Part shown: positions 1 through 10,488 of the stretch, piece by piece
Position numbering within the stretch: position 1 is the stretch's first letter
Layout: the number at the start of each line of letters is the position of its first letter
Assembly (NCBI GenBank): GCA_024752435.1
Contig: CP103025.1
Coordinates: 124,001 to 188,000 of the forward strand
DNA from: Allantophomopsis cytisporea
Taxonomy: Eukaryota; Ascomycota; Leotiomycetes; Phacidiales; Phacidiaceae
Direction: 5' to 3'
Length of the DNA: 64,000 nucleotides
Notes under the pieces: generated by a model
Told to the model about the DNA's origin: nothing
What the model saw: the letters and a program-made list of their open reading frames with translations, nothing else
Databases searched by the model: none
Position numbers and translations under genes: made by a program

Positions 1-866
1 CTACCGCTTCCCTCTCCAGCTTGTTCTCCGAATCTATGACCTTATCCTCTCTGAAGGTCTCGAAGCCATCCTCAAGTTCGGCATCGTGCTCATGCAGAAG
101 AACGCCGCCACACTTCTCGGCATGAATGACATGGTGGCCCTGACCACCTTCCTCAAGGATCGAATTTTCGATGTCTACATCGATCAAGCACCATCTGCCG
201 GTTCTATTCTAGAATCCGGTTTCTTTGGATCCTCAGGCGCCTCTATTGACAAGGAAGTCTACCGCGCCGACACGCTTGTCCAGGATGCATGCGCCGTGAA
301 GATCACGCCCGAGATCTTAAAGACCTACGCGACAGAGTGGGAGGAGAAGACGAAAGCCGAGAAGGACCGTGAGCTTGAGATCGAGAACCTGAAGAACGCT
401 AACAACACCCTCTCGCATAAGGTGCGTCGTCTTGAAGAGCGTGTCACTGAACACGACACCGAGCATGCGGCGCTGGCTACGGAGTTAGTCCGCACAAAGG
501 TCGAGAACGAGGAGCTCAAGGACGAGAATGAGAGCCTCAAGGTGCAGGTATCGGAGTTGAAGACCGTAGTCGAGAAGCAACCCGAGGAAGTCGAGGCCCG
601 CCTGCAAAGCGAAATGGACCGCCTCATGAAGAGAAATCAGGAGGTTCATGAGGAGAATTCCCGCCTGGAGGAGGAGATGGCTGAGATGGAGCAGACGCTC
701 GTTGCTACTAAGATGCAGTATGCTGAGGTAAGCTCCCCCTTCTATTTATCTTCCCCTCTCTGCTATGTAGCAGTGGATCAGAGCCATGGGCTAACGTAAG
801 CAGATCAACTCTCAACATGAGGCACTGACCCGCAAATGGACGGATCTTCGAAAGGCCTTGGACTGA
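1..866 (+). CDS. GYP5: Gyp5-like TBC-domain Rab GTPase-activating protein (3' part)
   Basis: This is the C-terminal part of a Rab GTPase-activating protein; the gene begins left of the window. The frame is open from base 2. One intron at 728-803 (GTAAGC donor, CTAAC branch site, CAG acceptor) joins ...QYAE to INSQHEALTRKW, and the stop is at 864-866. About 262 residues are visible. The first 60 resemble the last helices of a TBC domain (YRFPLQLVLRIYDLIL, then KFGIVLMQKNAATLLGMND). From about residue 110 a long charged coiled coil follows (repeated EELKDEN- and RLEEE-type heptads). TBC plus C-terminal coiled coil is the layout of Gyp5/EVI5-type GAPs, which in yeast act on Sec4/Ypt1 in late secretion. 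The catalytic arginine and glutamine fingers lie outside the window, so activity cannot be judged. The family call is firm; the choice of Gyp5 over another coiled-coil TBC protein is likely but less sure. Confidence 0.85.
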
Positions 867-2855
867 GCTTTCGAGCTCAACGAGCCTGTGTGTTGACGGA
901 TAGTTTATGAAACGACCAAAAGACGAGGCCACAGCCGCAGCCACAGCCGCGGACACGGCATGTTCTGTGATGGCCTGGGGAAATGGGAAATGAGATGCGT
1001 GCATCAGTGGTGTTTTTGTGGAGCTCGGCGCGATATTCTTGTATTGATTAAGTTTGTTGGCTTACGCACTTCGCACTACGCGATGCCACTTGGGGGAATT
1101 TGCATAGGTATCTTGTGATGTGATTGATGTTTTTGACGGAGGCTGGTGCTGGCCGCTGGCTACTTGCCTGTTGGGCTTGGGCTTGGTTGTTTTGCTCTGT
1201 GTTCTTTTGTGGTTGGGGGCTTGGGATGGACTTGATTGACTGTGCTGGACTGTGGTTGTATACTACGTAGCATGAGCGTGCATGGAATGATATGGTTACC
1301 TTGTTTTTCTTTTTTGTGCTTGAGGATGCGATTTCGGTGATTGGTTGTGAGGTTGTGAGATTATTTCTTGAAATTAACTTTTGGGCGGGTAGGTTGATTG
1401 ACTTTGAGCTCTAGATGGCCCATTAAGCCAGCTGAAGCCATAATATTTGCTCTTTTTATCCATCGAACGGAAAATGTGTTAATCATTCTATATTGTTTGG
1501 CTTATAGTAGTGGCTCATGTTTTCTCATGTGCGGATTTGGGACGAGACCGCGTTGCAATACACATCTACTCATGACATCGGCAGCGGTCGGTTTGATTGG
1601 GCAATGCGTCTATCATAAACCCAGCTGTACTCCATCAACATTAAACGTGGAATTGATCATTGGCAGCCATACAATACATATATCGAGAGCCATCTGTATT
1701 TCCTAGGTATTTCCCAATCCCAGAAGCTCATTACCCATCTCGCACCCAGACCCTGTCAAAACCCGACGTCAACAGCCGTTCCGCATAAAGATGTTCACGT
1801 ACCACCTAACCCGATCGCCATCGACATCGCATCATATCAAAGACGATCCAACCCAGGTAAGAAGGTGCTTGCAGCGACCCCCGCACCCATTGACGATAGA
1901 GGAATCTCCAGCCTCCGCAATACGAAACGTTCAATCCCAGACCCGAACTGAACTTGCTCTCAGTTGCTAGACATGCCAAGCTTTGTCGTTCGAAGAAGGT
2001 CGTGGATTGATATTCAAGCTTTTGACATGTACGGCACTTTTGAGATTGCTGGGATTGTTGATATCATATGTACGGTCTAGACTTCAACTGTTATGGTTCA
2101 TCTATTTACCTTCTTTAGCTTTGCTTTACATCATCTTTGCCGGATCTCCATTCATACACTCCATTATTTACGATGTTACTCTATGTCATTATACATAGAA
2201 TGTTTCAGCAAATACGAGAGTGCTCTCCAATTCCTTTGCCCTTCAATGCGCCATGTTCCCGACATGCATACCTTCTTTCCTCAAACTCAAAGCAACACCG
2301 CTAAACTCGCAAAATGCCCGACTCAATCCATGGAAGGGGTGGTGCAAAATGCGGCTGATCTCAAAGTCACGGCGTAGCTGCCTGTCTTCCTCCAAATGAG
2401 ATGTTGTGGAGGTGCAGTATTCATCTCACCAAGTGCGGTGGCGCGACCAGGGTCTCGGCAGGTCGCCAACCACAGCTGCGCCGGCTGCAGGGACGGGAAA
2501 GCAGCTAACTAATCGATGCAACCTGCATGCAGATGATGAAGGGATTGATGAAGATGAAAGATTCTTGATTCCTTATGCAATTGCATGGGTTACGACAGAC
2601 AGCACACTTGTGGAGTGAGTATAAGTGGTAGGTGGATTCCTGATTCCGACCTGTTCGTTTCGTGTTGTTACACTCTGTACCTGAGCATTGGATTGTGTTT
2701 GTCTCGTTACTTCACCAAACTGATCAAGAAGTCGTTCGTCTCATCATTCATTGAGTGGAAAGACTCTTAAATCTTCGGGCTTTTTACCCGTCAGTTCAGA
2801 ACTCGAAACATATCATTAAACAAACACCAGTTCATCTCATCTCCACATCTTCAAA
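867..2855. other. Intergenic region, no gene recognised
   Basis: This stretch holds the 3' UTR of the Rab-GAP gene and the promoter of the GPI-protein gene. It is G/T-rich at 1100-1360 and then more AT-rich. The open frames present are short, start on non-ATG codons or lack codon bias, and none joins into a plausible spliced gene. The 60-100 bases just before 2856 are rich in CA and TC, as usual for a fungal core promoter and leader. Confidence 0.6.
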
Positions 2856-3527
2856 ATGCAGCACTTCATCACCTCAACATTCCTCCTCCTCGTCCTCTGC
2901 AGTCTCATCGTCGCTCAGGACAATGTCATTCACGTCGACACATCCAAGGTGACACCGGTGGCGCCCATCACCACCGACTCCAAATCAGCCAGCATCTCCA
3001 CCGCGCCTGGTATCGAGACAGATACAACGAAGGTGGCTACCACCACCACGGAGACCAGCGCCGGCAGCAGTACGGGCGTACTGCCAAGTGAGACGCAGGC
3101 CTCCTCCACAGACTCAAGTGCAAGTGTGAGCACCACCACAGCTGTGTTGCCGTCTGAGACGGAAGCCACCTCCACGGACTTCAGTGCAAGTGCGACTGCG
3201 ACTGGCAGTGCGCAGAGTAGTGCTAGTGCACAGAGTAGTGGCAGCGTCATCTCGTTGCCTAGTGAGAGGTTGCCCACTTCGACTGATTCGAGCGCCAGTG
3301 GGACGTTGACCAGTGCGGTTACAACGACGTCTACTGCCACAGCGACGACAAGTTCCGGGACTGGTACAACAACTGTGACTAGTGCGAGTAGAACAAGCAG
3401 TACTTCTGCGAGCAGTGCTTCTGCCAGCAGTGCTTCTGCCAGCGGTACTACTTCTTCTGGGGCGGCGGGAAGACTTGAAGGGCACTTGGGATTGGTGTTC
3501 TTGGGAATGGGATTGTTGTTGGTTTGA
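2856..3527 (+). CDS. Small GPI-anchored Ser/Thr-rich cell-wall protein
   Basis: A single exon encodes 223 aa, and the ATG follows an A-rich TCAAA context. Residues 1-20 form a signal peptide (MQHFITSTFLLLVLCSLIVA, probable cleavage before QD). The body is about half Ser/Thr/Ala with a few acidic and Pro residues, including two related blocks, LPSETQASSTDSSAS and LPSETEATSTDFSAS. The last 20 residues are hydrophobic (LGLVFLGMGLLLV) and follow small residues (SSGAAGR), as in a GPI-attachment signal. No catalytic domain is visible. It is probably a heavily O-mannosylated wall or plasma-membrane protein. Coding DNA near the 3' end carries a 15-bp tandem repeat, so length may vary between strains. 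The molecular role is unknown. Confidence 0.8.
   Translation: MQHFITSTFLLLVLCSLIVAQDNVIHVDTSKVTPVAPITTDSKSASISTAPGIETDTTKVATTTTETSAGSSTGVLPSETQASSTDSSASVSTTTAVLPSETEATSTDFSASATATGSAQSSASAQSSGSVISLPSERLPTSTDSSASGTLTSAVTTTSTATATTSSGTGTTTVTSASRTSSTSASSASASSASASGTTSSGAAGRLEGHLGLVFLGMGLLLV
3396..3455 (+). repeat. 15-bp coding minisatellite in the GPI-protein gene
   Basis: The unit AGCAGTGCTTCTGCC occurs exactly at 3411-3425 and 3426-3440, with diverged copies at 3396-3410 and 3441-3455. It encodes an S-S-A-S-A type unit and keeps the frame, so it can gain or lose copies without breaking the protein. Confidence 0.8.
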
Positions 3528-3868
3528 GGCACAATAGTCAACGATAACGAAGGTAAAAGTATGAGTTTGTATAAATAAATTGTCATATTATTGTAATCTA
3601 TGTTCATGTCTATCTATCATTAAGTCGTAATCTATTCGTGAAAAAGCCTATCTAAATCCAAGTCAGCACAGATTCTGAAAAGGTTCTTTTTCTTTCAAAT
3701 GAAGAAAAGATGATGAAGGTTTGTTGTCAGACAGCAGTTGGATCAAAAGTATGTCCACATAGAATTCGGAACAGGTCTGTGAATTTTGATGTATCATCAT
3801 TTAAACCTCCATCACCTTTCTACAAGTGATGGCAAGGGAGACAGAAAAAGTGAACGTACCATTAGCGT
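3528..3868. other. Convergent 3' spacer
   Basis: This spacer lies between the GPI-protein gene (+) and the histidine phosphatase gene (-), which end tail to tail. It is AT-rich and contains only the two 3' UTRs as far as can be seen. Confidence 0.6.
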
Positions 3869-4750
3869 TTAGTTGAGCCTTCGTTTCTTGAAGTAACTTT
3901 CGATCGTGGTTTGTTGAGTGTCGTGTTTGGAGTTGCCAATGCCTCCTCGAGTCTTCTTTAGACCGACCAGATGCGTAAGGCTGTTGACTGCTTTGACCTG
4001 GAGTGTCATTGGTAGCTTACAAAGCACTGGAACAAGAGGCGCAATATGGACTGGATGAGTCGTGGAAGTTGATGCTTCATCTTTTAATGCAAGCGTCCGG
4101 ACTGGGTCGACCCTCGAATAAGATGGGACCTTGTCCTTAGACAAAAGTATCTTGGTGGCCGGTTTCGACTTGATCTCTAGTTCGAGATACCCAGTGTTCG
4201 ACCAGCCTCCGAGATACTCCAATCCCATTCCACGATCAGCCACCCAATTTGCGACAGCCACATCCTTCGCATCGAATCTGCCCAATAGTGACCTCCATAG
4301 ATGAGAAAGGAAGATGCCATGTGAAACCACCACGACAGCGTCACCCTTTCCCAACAGCGGTAACAGGTAACCATCGAGAAAAGTCCCAGCTCTCAGCCTC
4401 ATAAAATCTTTCGATTCGACCTCAGTACTAGGACCAGTTGTCTCCTCAGCCTCTTTCCTCACAGCGAACTTCTTTCCCTCCCAGGGCCCAAAATCCTGCT
4501 CCCTTAGACCAACCACCTTCACCGTCTTTGCCGGAGGGTGAGCTTGCGCTTCACGAACAGCTTCGGAGGTAAAGAAAGCGCGTTGGAGATCGGAAGAGAA
4601 GAAATGAGCGATGGATTGAGAAGAGAGGTAAGTGCCCAGTCGACGAGCTTGCAATACACCATGAGAGGTGAGAGCAGAGTCCGTGATACCGGCGTAGTTG
4701 CCAGCGACGTTGTCGACAGTTTCGCCGTGACGGACGAGGAAGAGCTTCAT
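3869..4750 (-). CDS. Histidine phosphatase (phosphoglycerate-mutase-like) with C-terminal PIP box
   Basis: A single exon encodes 293 aa on the minus strand. The N-terminus MKLFLVRHGETVDN carries the RHG signature with the phospho-acceptor His8. The second active-site histidine is H144 in VVVVSHGIFL, the acid/base Glu is probably E84 in REQDFGPWEG, and the SSDLQRAFFT helix supplies R57. All core residues of histidine-phosphatase branch 1 are therefore present. After the domain (about residues 1-195) comes a less conserved tail that ends in QTTIESYF followed by KKRRLN. This matches the PCNA-interacting-peptide consensus (Q-x-x-hydrophobic-x-x-aromatic-aromatic) plus a basic stretch. The substrate is unknown; family members act on sugar phosphates, nucleotides or proteins. 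The phosphatase fold is certain. PCNA binding is inferred from the motif only. Confidence 0.88.
   Translation of the reverse strand: MKLFLVRHGETVDNVAGNYAGITDSALTSHGVLQARRLGTYLSSQSIAHFFSSDLQRAFFTSEAVREAQAHPPAKTVKVVGLREQDFGPWEGKKFAVRKEAEETTGPSTEVESKDFMRLRAGTFLDGYLLPLLGKGDAVVVVSHGIFLSHLWRSLLGRFDAKDVAVANWVADRGMGLEYLGGWSNTGYLELEIKSKPATKILLSKDKVPSYSRVDPVRTLALKDEASTSTTHPVHIAPLVPVLCKLPMTLQVKAVNSLTHLVGLKKTRGGIGNSKHDTQQTTIESYFKKRRLN
3890..3913 (-). other. Coding segment for PIP-box motif QTTIESYF
   Basis: Residues 280-287 of the histidine phosphatase, seven residues from the stop, fit the PIP-box consensus at every fixed position (Q280, I283, Y286, F287). Basic residues follow at 288-291, as in strong PCNA ligands. 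The T-D pair typical of replication-coupled PIP degrons is replaced by E-S. Confidence 0.7.
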
Positions 4751-6508
4751 GATCGTCGAGTGCGATCACTGCTCGTGGACATGGAGACAATGCATCCTGG
4801 AACTGGGCGGGCTAAACAATCGACGAAGTGGGAGCTATTCGTGATAGTTTTGATTTGAGTAGAAATTAAAAAGTGTGGGAGCTTTCGGTAGAGATGAGGT
4901 TTGTTATTTACTAGCGCGAATTGGAGATTAGTCAGCCAATTTTTAGTAGCGAGGATATTGTGCTTGATCGACGAAGTTGTGATTTGGTAGTATGGTGGGC
5001 GTCCTCTTTTCGAAGCCCGACAAATCAAGGCAATCCAGCGATAATGGAATCGAGTTGCGGAGACTTCAAAAAGTATATTAGGATTTGCCATTGTGAGTTG
5101 GAGTTGCGAATAGAGATTCGCTCGGCCAGACTGATACCTAAAGATCATACCTCCGATGATGAATATTCACTTGCTTTTGATGACATACATACTCTTCCTG
5201 ACAAGCCACATAGAGAAGGGTAGCTAGAGAAGCTGACTCTTGGCACTACTGAGAATGAACAAGCAGTCTACATTACATCCCTGATTGCTGAGATGTCAGT
5301 ACAAAGAGCAGTCTCGGCTTTCCTTGATCTCCTGAATAGGTGTGTGATTCAATGTTATTATAATAGCTATCCTCCTACTGCAGAACGGACACATGTTCTT
5401 AGAATTCATAAGACTGTGTTTATCTTATACCTAAAACAAATGGTATTGGTGCTTATGCGGATCTCTCAGCAAAGTCATAATTATCACCAACATATTTTAC
5501 TCTTTCAGTTTGTTTTTTTTGGACGATGTCAGTAAATACAGTGGCAACAACTATTTCAACAACATGAAAGCTGTCGAAGTGTACAATCTGCCAGCTTATA
5601 GCATCGAATTATGTAAAATATTAAAAATGGCGATATTCTAGGATGTCTTGGTAACAAGACAATCGTCGAACTTGATACATGACTACTTGCCTGATTATGA
5701 GCTGCTCCTCTCGGCTTTCATTTTGTCCAGCAATACCAACCCACTCGTCTCATAAAATGGGTTAGTGGTAGATCTAAAATATATACAAACCCAACATCAT
5801 AGTCGTCAAGCTTTGGAGACAGCCTGAAGGATCAGACCTCGAAGTGTCAAACATCAGGCTTTATATATTCACAGGACTCTCTTCGTGTCAGCTTGCTTTC
5901 CTCACAATTATTGATTGCAGTACCTGAAACTCTTCATCTTTCACACTTATCCTCTGTGCACCTCGTACTCTAAATGCTTCGAAGTCGTTACTGAGGGTCA
6001 CCAAGTCTTTCAGATCTCCACCTTTCAACTCATTACCTTACCGCAATCTTCTTGAAACGCACCTTACGCAAAAAAAGAGAAATAAATAAGACAACACGTC
6101 TTCACTTCCATTACACTTTGCTCATATCATTAAGATTGTTACTTTCTACTTCATTATTTACAGTGACACGTCTCTTTCCATCGAATATCCACAAAAGTGG
6201 AGCTCTCAACTCTCTGCGTTCATCTAACTTCAACACTTGAGATATCAGTCAACTCTGAACTAAATTTGTTCCTTTCAATTTCAGAGCATCCGAATTTCAC
6301 GCAAGCTCAAATGCACCCCGTTGGCTACGCATCAAGAAAAATAATTATCACATGATACTCAGCGCCAAATTTGTTGGTGTAAAGTGGTAGAACTTACATC
6401 TTGTGTCCTCTTTTCACTTTGAAGGACATCTCATTGCAACTCACTCACCTTATATCTTCTCTATCTCCTCCACTACCCAACAGCATCAACTGATAGCATC
6501 AAGACATC
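4751..6508. other. Divergent intergenic region; upstream of the phosphatase and the zinc-cluster gene
   Basis: These 1.76 kb separate two genes transcribed away from each other. Frames at 4921-5223 (+) and 4747-5148 (-) overlap, begin without a good start and lack recognisable domains. The part from about 5880 to 6508 is rich in TC and CA with few G residues. It looks like a long leader/core promoter for the gene starting at 6509. No RNA gene was recognised. Confidence 0.5.
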
Positions 6509-8516
6509 ATGGCTTCGGAACTCAATCTCGCAGGCAATCTTCATGATCAGTCAAAAGGTAATCTCACAGGTATAATCATACCAGTTCTTCTTATCATAGA
6601 CGATGCAAATCACATGACTCTATCATATACTAACAATTTCAGGCGACATGAATGATCAGCCTCTCGATCCCCTTGTAGCACATGTCCTCGGCCCCCAGGT
6701 AGAACGTATCGATTGGAAAGAGTTAGGAAAAATGAAAGATAAGTGGACTCAGGCTTTGACTCAAAATTATCAGCAAAACGGCAGCGATGCATCCAACCAA
6801 GACCATCCCAATCGTCGTAAGTTGCGTGAAAACCCACCAACTGCTGGACATACAATCGGAAATACCAATTATGATGATGAGGATGATGACGACTTTGATC
6901 CGGAGGAGGAAATGCGAGTGAGTCGATCTCGAAGAGCAGCAAGAGCAAGAGCAACAAGGGAGAGGAGAGCCAGAGAGCAACTGAACGAGAATAGGAATGA
7001 GCAAACAGAAGCCTTGGATGATCATGTTGACATTAATGATGCAGATCATGAGGACAACGAGGAGAAACCGAAAGAGACCGACACGGAAGCCAAGATTCCA
7101 AAGCAACTCAAGACACAAACCGGGGTTACTTATGAGAGCGAATCCGACATCGAAGAAGAAGAAGTCGAAGAACTGTACGAGTCGGATGCATCGTCACAGG
7201 ATTGTCTCTTTCCTCCCCAGCCCGATGATCCCGCCATCCGCGGCTGCAAACCATGCTACAGAGCCTCCAAGCCATGCACACTCATCCACGTACCAGCAAT
7301 TTACCCCTGCCAGCACTGTCTATCTCGTGGATCTGCCTGCCGCTTCTTCGTGCAACCAGCACGCAAAGCCGCCTGCGTTGAATGCCGCCGCCTCCAAGAG
7401 CAATGCATTTTCCCAACGACCAACGGTGTCGATGGCGACTCCTGCACGCACTGCTCCCTCCGCGGTAAAGAGTGCTTTGCGGGCCCGCTTGGTGTCATTC
7501 CTGCTGCGCAGCAGCTACGCGGCGAGGGCAAGCAGATCGTCAGCAAGAACTTGAAGCCGTGCAAGCCATGCCGCCAGGCGAAAGTCGAGTGCTCGCTTAT
7601 GCTTGGCCGTGAATATACTATGCCTTGCCTGAGATGTCGGGGACTCGACGGTGTTGATTGTACGTTCGAGAAGGTGCGAAAGAGCAAGGCTAAGCCGAAG
7701 AAAAAGAAGGTTGTGAAGAAAAAGGCCGCGAAGGGTAAGGCGAAGAAGAAGTCAAAGCCCAGAGGTCGCAGAGCCCGGGATGAAGATTCACGCGATGAGC
7801 AAGCTGGTGATGCTGATACTATCACTACCTCCTTCGCTCATCCATTGACTTTCAATCACATCCCTACCCCTACCTCACCCTGCTCGTTCTGCTCACGTCC
7901 TTCATATGCACTCTACGGACTCGGTGAGAAAACGGTGGAAGTGGCATACACGTCTGATGGCATCATCGAGATAAGTGGTGGACATAGAGGTGCAGGCGAG
8001 GAGGTCACCAGAGTTTGTGAGGCATGCACAGTCGCTAGGCTCAAGACTAGCTGCTGTGAGGGCCATGAGCTGAGGAATATTGCAGGGCATAGAAGAATGC
8101 CGACTAATCTCTGGGGAGCTGTTGTTGAAGAGCTGAAGTTTGAGGTGCCAGCACCGAAGGAGGTGAGGCTTTGCAGCGTTTGTGTAGAGCAGGGTGTTGT
8201 GGAGTGCTGCGCGAAGCAGGAGGGGCTTAGTGGGGAGGTTGAAGAGGGGTGCGGATTGGTGTTGTGCAGAATTTGTGAGGAGAGGTTGCCTTTGTTTGGA
8301 GGGCTGGATGAGCTGATTGAAGGAGCAATGGAGGATAACGTGAATTACCCACCTGGAGTTTTGAGAGCTGATGTTGGTTTGTTGCTTGGAAAGGGAGAGC
8401 TGGGAAGATATAGTATGGGCAGATTCGCGGATGGGGACATGGAGATGGATATGGAGGGACTTGACTTGGATGAAGAAGAAGAAGATATCAGCGTGAAGCT
8501 GGAGTCATATCTATGA
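6509..8516 (+). CDS. Cys-rich nuclear protein with three tandem Zn2Cys6-like clusters
   Basis: Two exons: 6509-6557 and 6643-8516, with an intron whose branch site is a perfect TACTAAC. The product is 640 aa. Exon 1 gives only 16 codons plus one base (MASELNLAG...). Residues 60-200 are acidic and basic low-complexity sequence. Three cysteine sets then follow: C218-x2-C-x6-C-x10-C-x2-C-x6-C249, C261-x2-C-x6-C-x12-C-x2-C-x6-C294, and C323-x2-C-x6-C-x11-C-x2-C-x7-C356. Each has the spacing of a fungal Zn(II)2Cys6 binuclear cluster. A Lys/Arg-rich segment (about 357-405) looks like a nuclear localisation or DNA-contact region. Beyond it are four more CxxC pairs (CSFC, CEAC, CSVC, CRIC) and an acidic C-terminal tail. 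No fungal transcription-factor middle-homology domain is evident. A chromatin or transcription role is inferred; the targets are unknown. Confidence 0.85.
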
Positions 8517-9456
8517 AAAAGGCTACTTGATATTGGCAGATACTGGTCTGGATTATAAGCTGCAGTTGATGAGATTGGGCGAGTGGAGGCTGTTCAATGT
8601 TCTATGAGAACGAAAGCATTGATTCAAATAACTTCAGCGGCATGGAATTAGAGGACGACACTCAATCACACGGATTAAAAGTTCGCTTTATTTCATGAAC
8701 TATTCTCCCCTAACATAGCTAGTCCACAGAAACAGGCGTCTCAATGCAATATCTCATTTATCATAAAGAAGTAATGCGTGGGTTTACAAAAGTCTCTTGA
8801 GATCCTGTACCCTCTGACCAATATCACAAGTAAGCTTGAAGGGCTTTTGTGTATAGCAAGTGCTTTGCGTATGTTTTCTGATTTGATATTCGGTGAAATA
8901 ATGTTGTAAATCTGGAATAGAGCTTAACTTGGCTCGCCTTAATGGCTGCTTGAAAAACAATTGAACATCTGGATGCTGATACTAGTGAGTATATCGCTTG
9001 ATCGCATACTCTTCCCAGGGAAATATCCCCCTTTCCCTGTCTTTGCTAGGGTGAAAGTCCGTCTACGAGCAAGTCCAATCGATTTGATTTATACACTTGA
9101 CAAGTGCTTCGGATAGAAGCCCAGGTAGTCCATTACATGTACCTCCAACCATGTCATTCTTAACTAGACAGGTCTTACAACATCACCATTGACATTCATA
9201 TAGCATATCACCATAATATATCACCACCACATCAGATCAGGGAAAGCATGCTTTTTGATTGAATCGTGTCAATTTATCCTTGACAAAAGACGCCCATCCA
9301 GTATGCATTAATGGAAGAAAGAAACAACCTCTCTTGTAGTAAACAATTCATCATGTTCAAGAGGAAGAAATACATCAGATCCATCTAAGTCCGATGCTTC
9401 AATAGCAAACCCTTTCCATTTCCCATTTTTGACCCTGACTTACAACCAACACACAC
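8517..9456. other. Convergent 3' region, no gene recognised
   Basis: This is the tail-to-tail spacer between the zinc-cluster gene (+) and ribosomal protein S6 (-). It is AT-rich, has no open frame of note, and presumably contains both 3' UTRs. Confidence 0.6.
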
Positions 9457-10488
9457 TTACTTGCGGAGGGAAGAAGCTCTGCGCTTGCGGAGATCAGCCT
9501 TGGCAGCCTTGGCCTCAGTGACACGCTTGGCCAAAGTAGCGGCGTACTCGCTCTGAAAGGGATATTAGTGGTGTGCTTGACGCTGACGGATATAACAGAG
9601 TAACTTACGGCGGCATCCTTGGTCTTCTCGGCGTTGCGGCGCTTGAGGGCGATGCGGTGACGCTTGTGCTGGAGTCTCTGTGGGGTAACGAGACGCTGGA
9701 TCTTTGGTGCCTTGGTGTATGGCTTCTTGCCCTCACCCTTTGGCTGAACCTCACGACGGATAACGAACTTGCGGACCTACGTAGAAAAAATGTTAGCGAA
9801 AGCTCACACTCTACACCACCCGTGAGAGTGGGCAGGCGATGAGGATATACAAACGTACATCGTCATCCTTGGTGAGACCGAAGAACTTGCGGATCTTGGT
9901 GGCGCGCTTTGGACCAAGACGCTTTGGGTGGACAGTGTCGGTGACACCTGGGATGTCCTGCTCTCCCTGCTTGACAATGGAGAGGGCGAGAACGGAGAGA
10001 TCCATGGCGACGATGCATCCACGGACGGACTTGCGCTTACGCTCACCGGTACGGCGTGGGCGGTAGCAAGAGTGACCCTCAGAAAGAAGAAGTCTAACAC
10101 GGGTTGGGTGCATAACACCCTGCTTCATTGGGAAACCCTGCTTGTCGTTTCCTCCAGTGATCTTGAAGACGTATCCCTTGAACTCGTCACCGACGGAGTC
10201 ACCAGAGACCTCAGCACCCATGCGCTTGTCCATGAAGACCTTTGGAAAAAGTTAGCCATTGTTATTCGTATGTATGTGTGGTGTATTTTGCTGATCATCG
10301 TTGCCATTGTAGACTGAATTTGCGCATCGAATTTTCGTTCAAATGTAATATTTTCGACGAGTTCGATGCGCAATTCGATGAACGCAGAAGACGGATATTG
10401 AGGATAGACGTACGCGAAGCTTGCGGTCATCTTCGATCTCGATGAGCTTCTGGCTGCCGTTGGCAGGGTAGGAAATGTTCAACTTCAT
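9457..10488 (-). CDS. RPS6: 40S ribosomal protein S6 (eS6)
   Basis: Minus strand, four exons: 10488-10414, 10239-9859, 9776-9609 and 9552-9457, all joined in phase 0, giving 239 aa. The protein starts MKLNISYPANGSQKLIEIED and contains the eS6 blocks GYVFKITGGNDKQGFPMKQG, RKSVRGCIV, FFGLTKDDDV and VRKFVIRREV. It ends KRRASSLRK, so the RRxSS site phosphorylated by S6-kinase/Ypk3-type AGC kinases is intact. It is a structural protein of the small subunit. The first intron (174 nt, GTACGT donor) follows codon 25; such 5'-proximal introns are common in fungal ribosomal-protein genes. Codon choice is strongly biased, consistent with high expression. The start lies in a good context (CCGTCGCCATG). 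Identity is not in doubt. Confidence 0.97.

Noticed and set aside
2930..3607. 225-codon minus-strand frame over the GPI-protein gene
   Set aside because: It is the Val/Leu/Ala-rich mirror of Ser/Thr-rich coding DNA; the plus-strand protein has both signal peptide and GPI signal.
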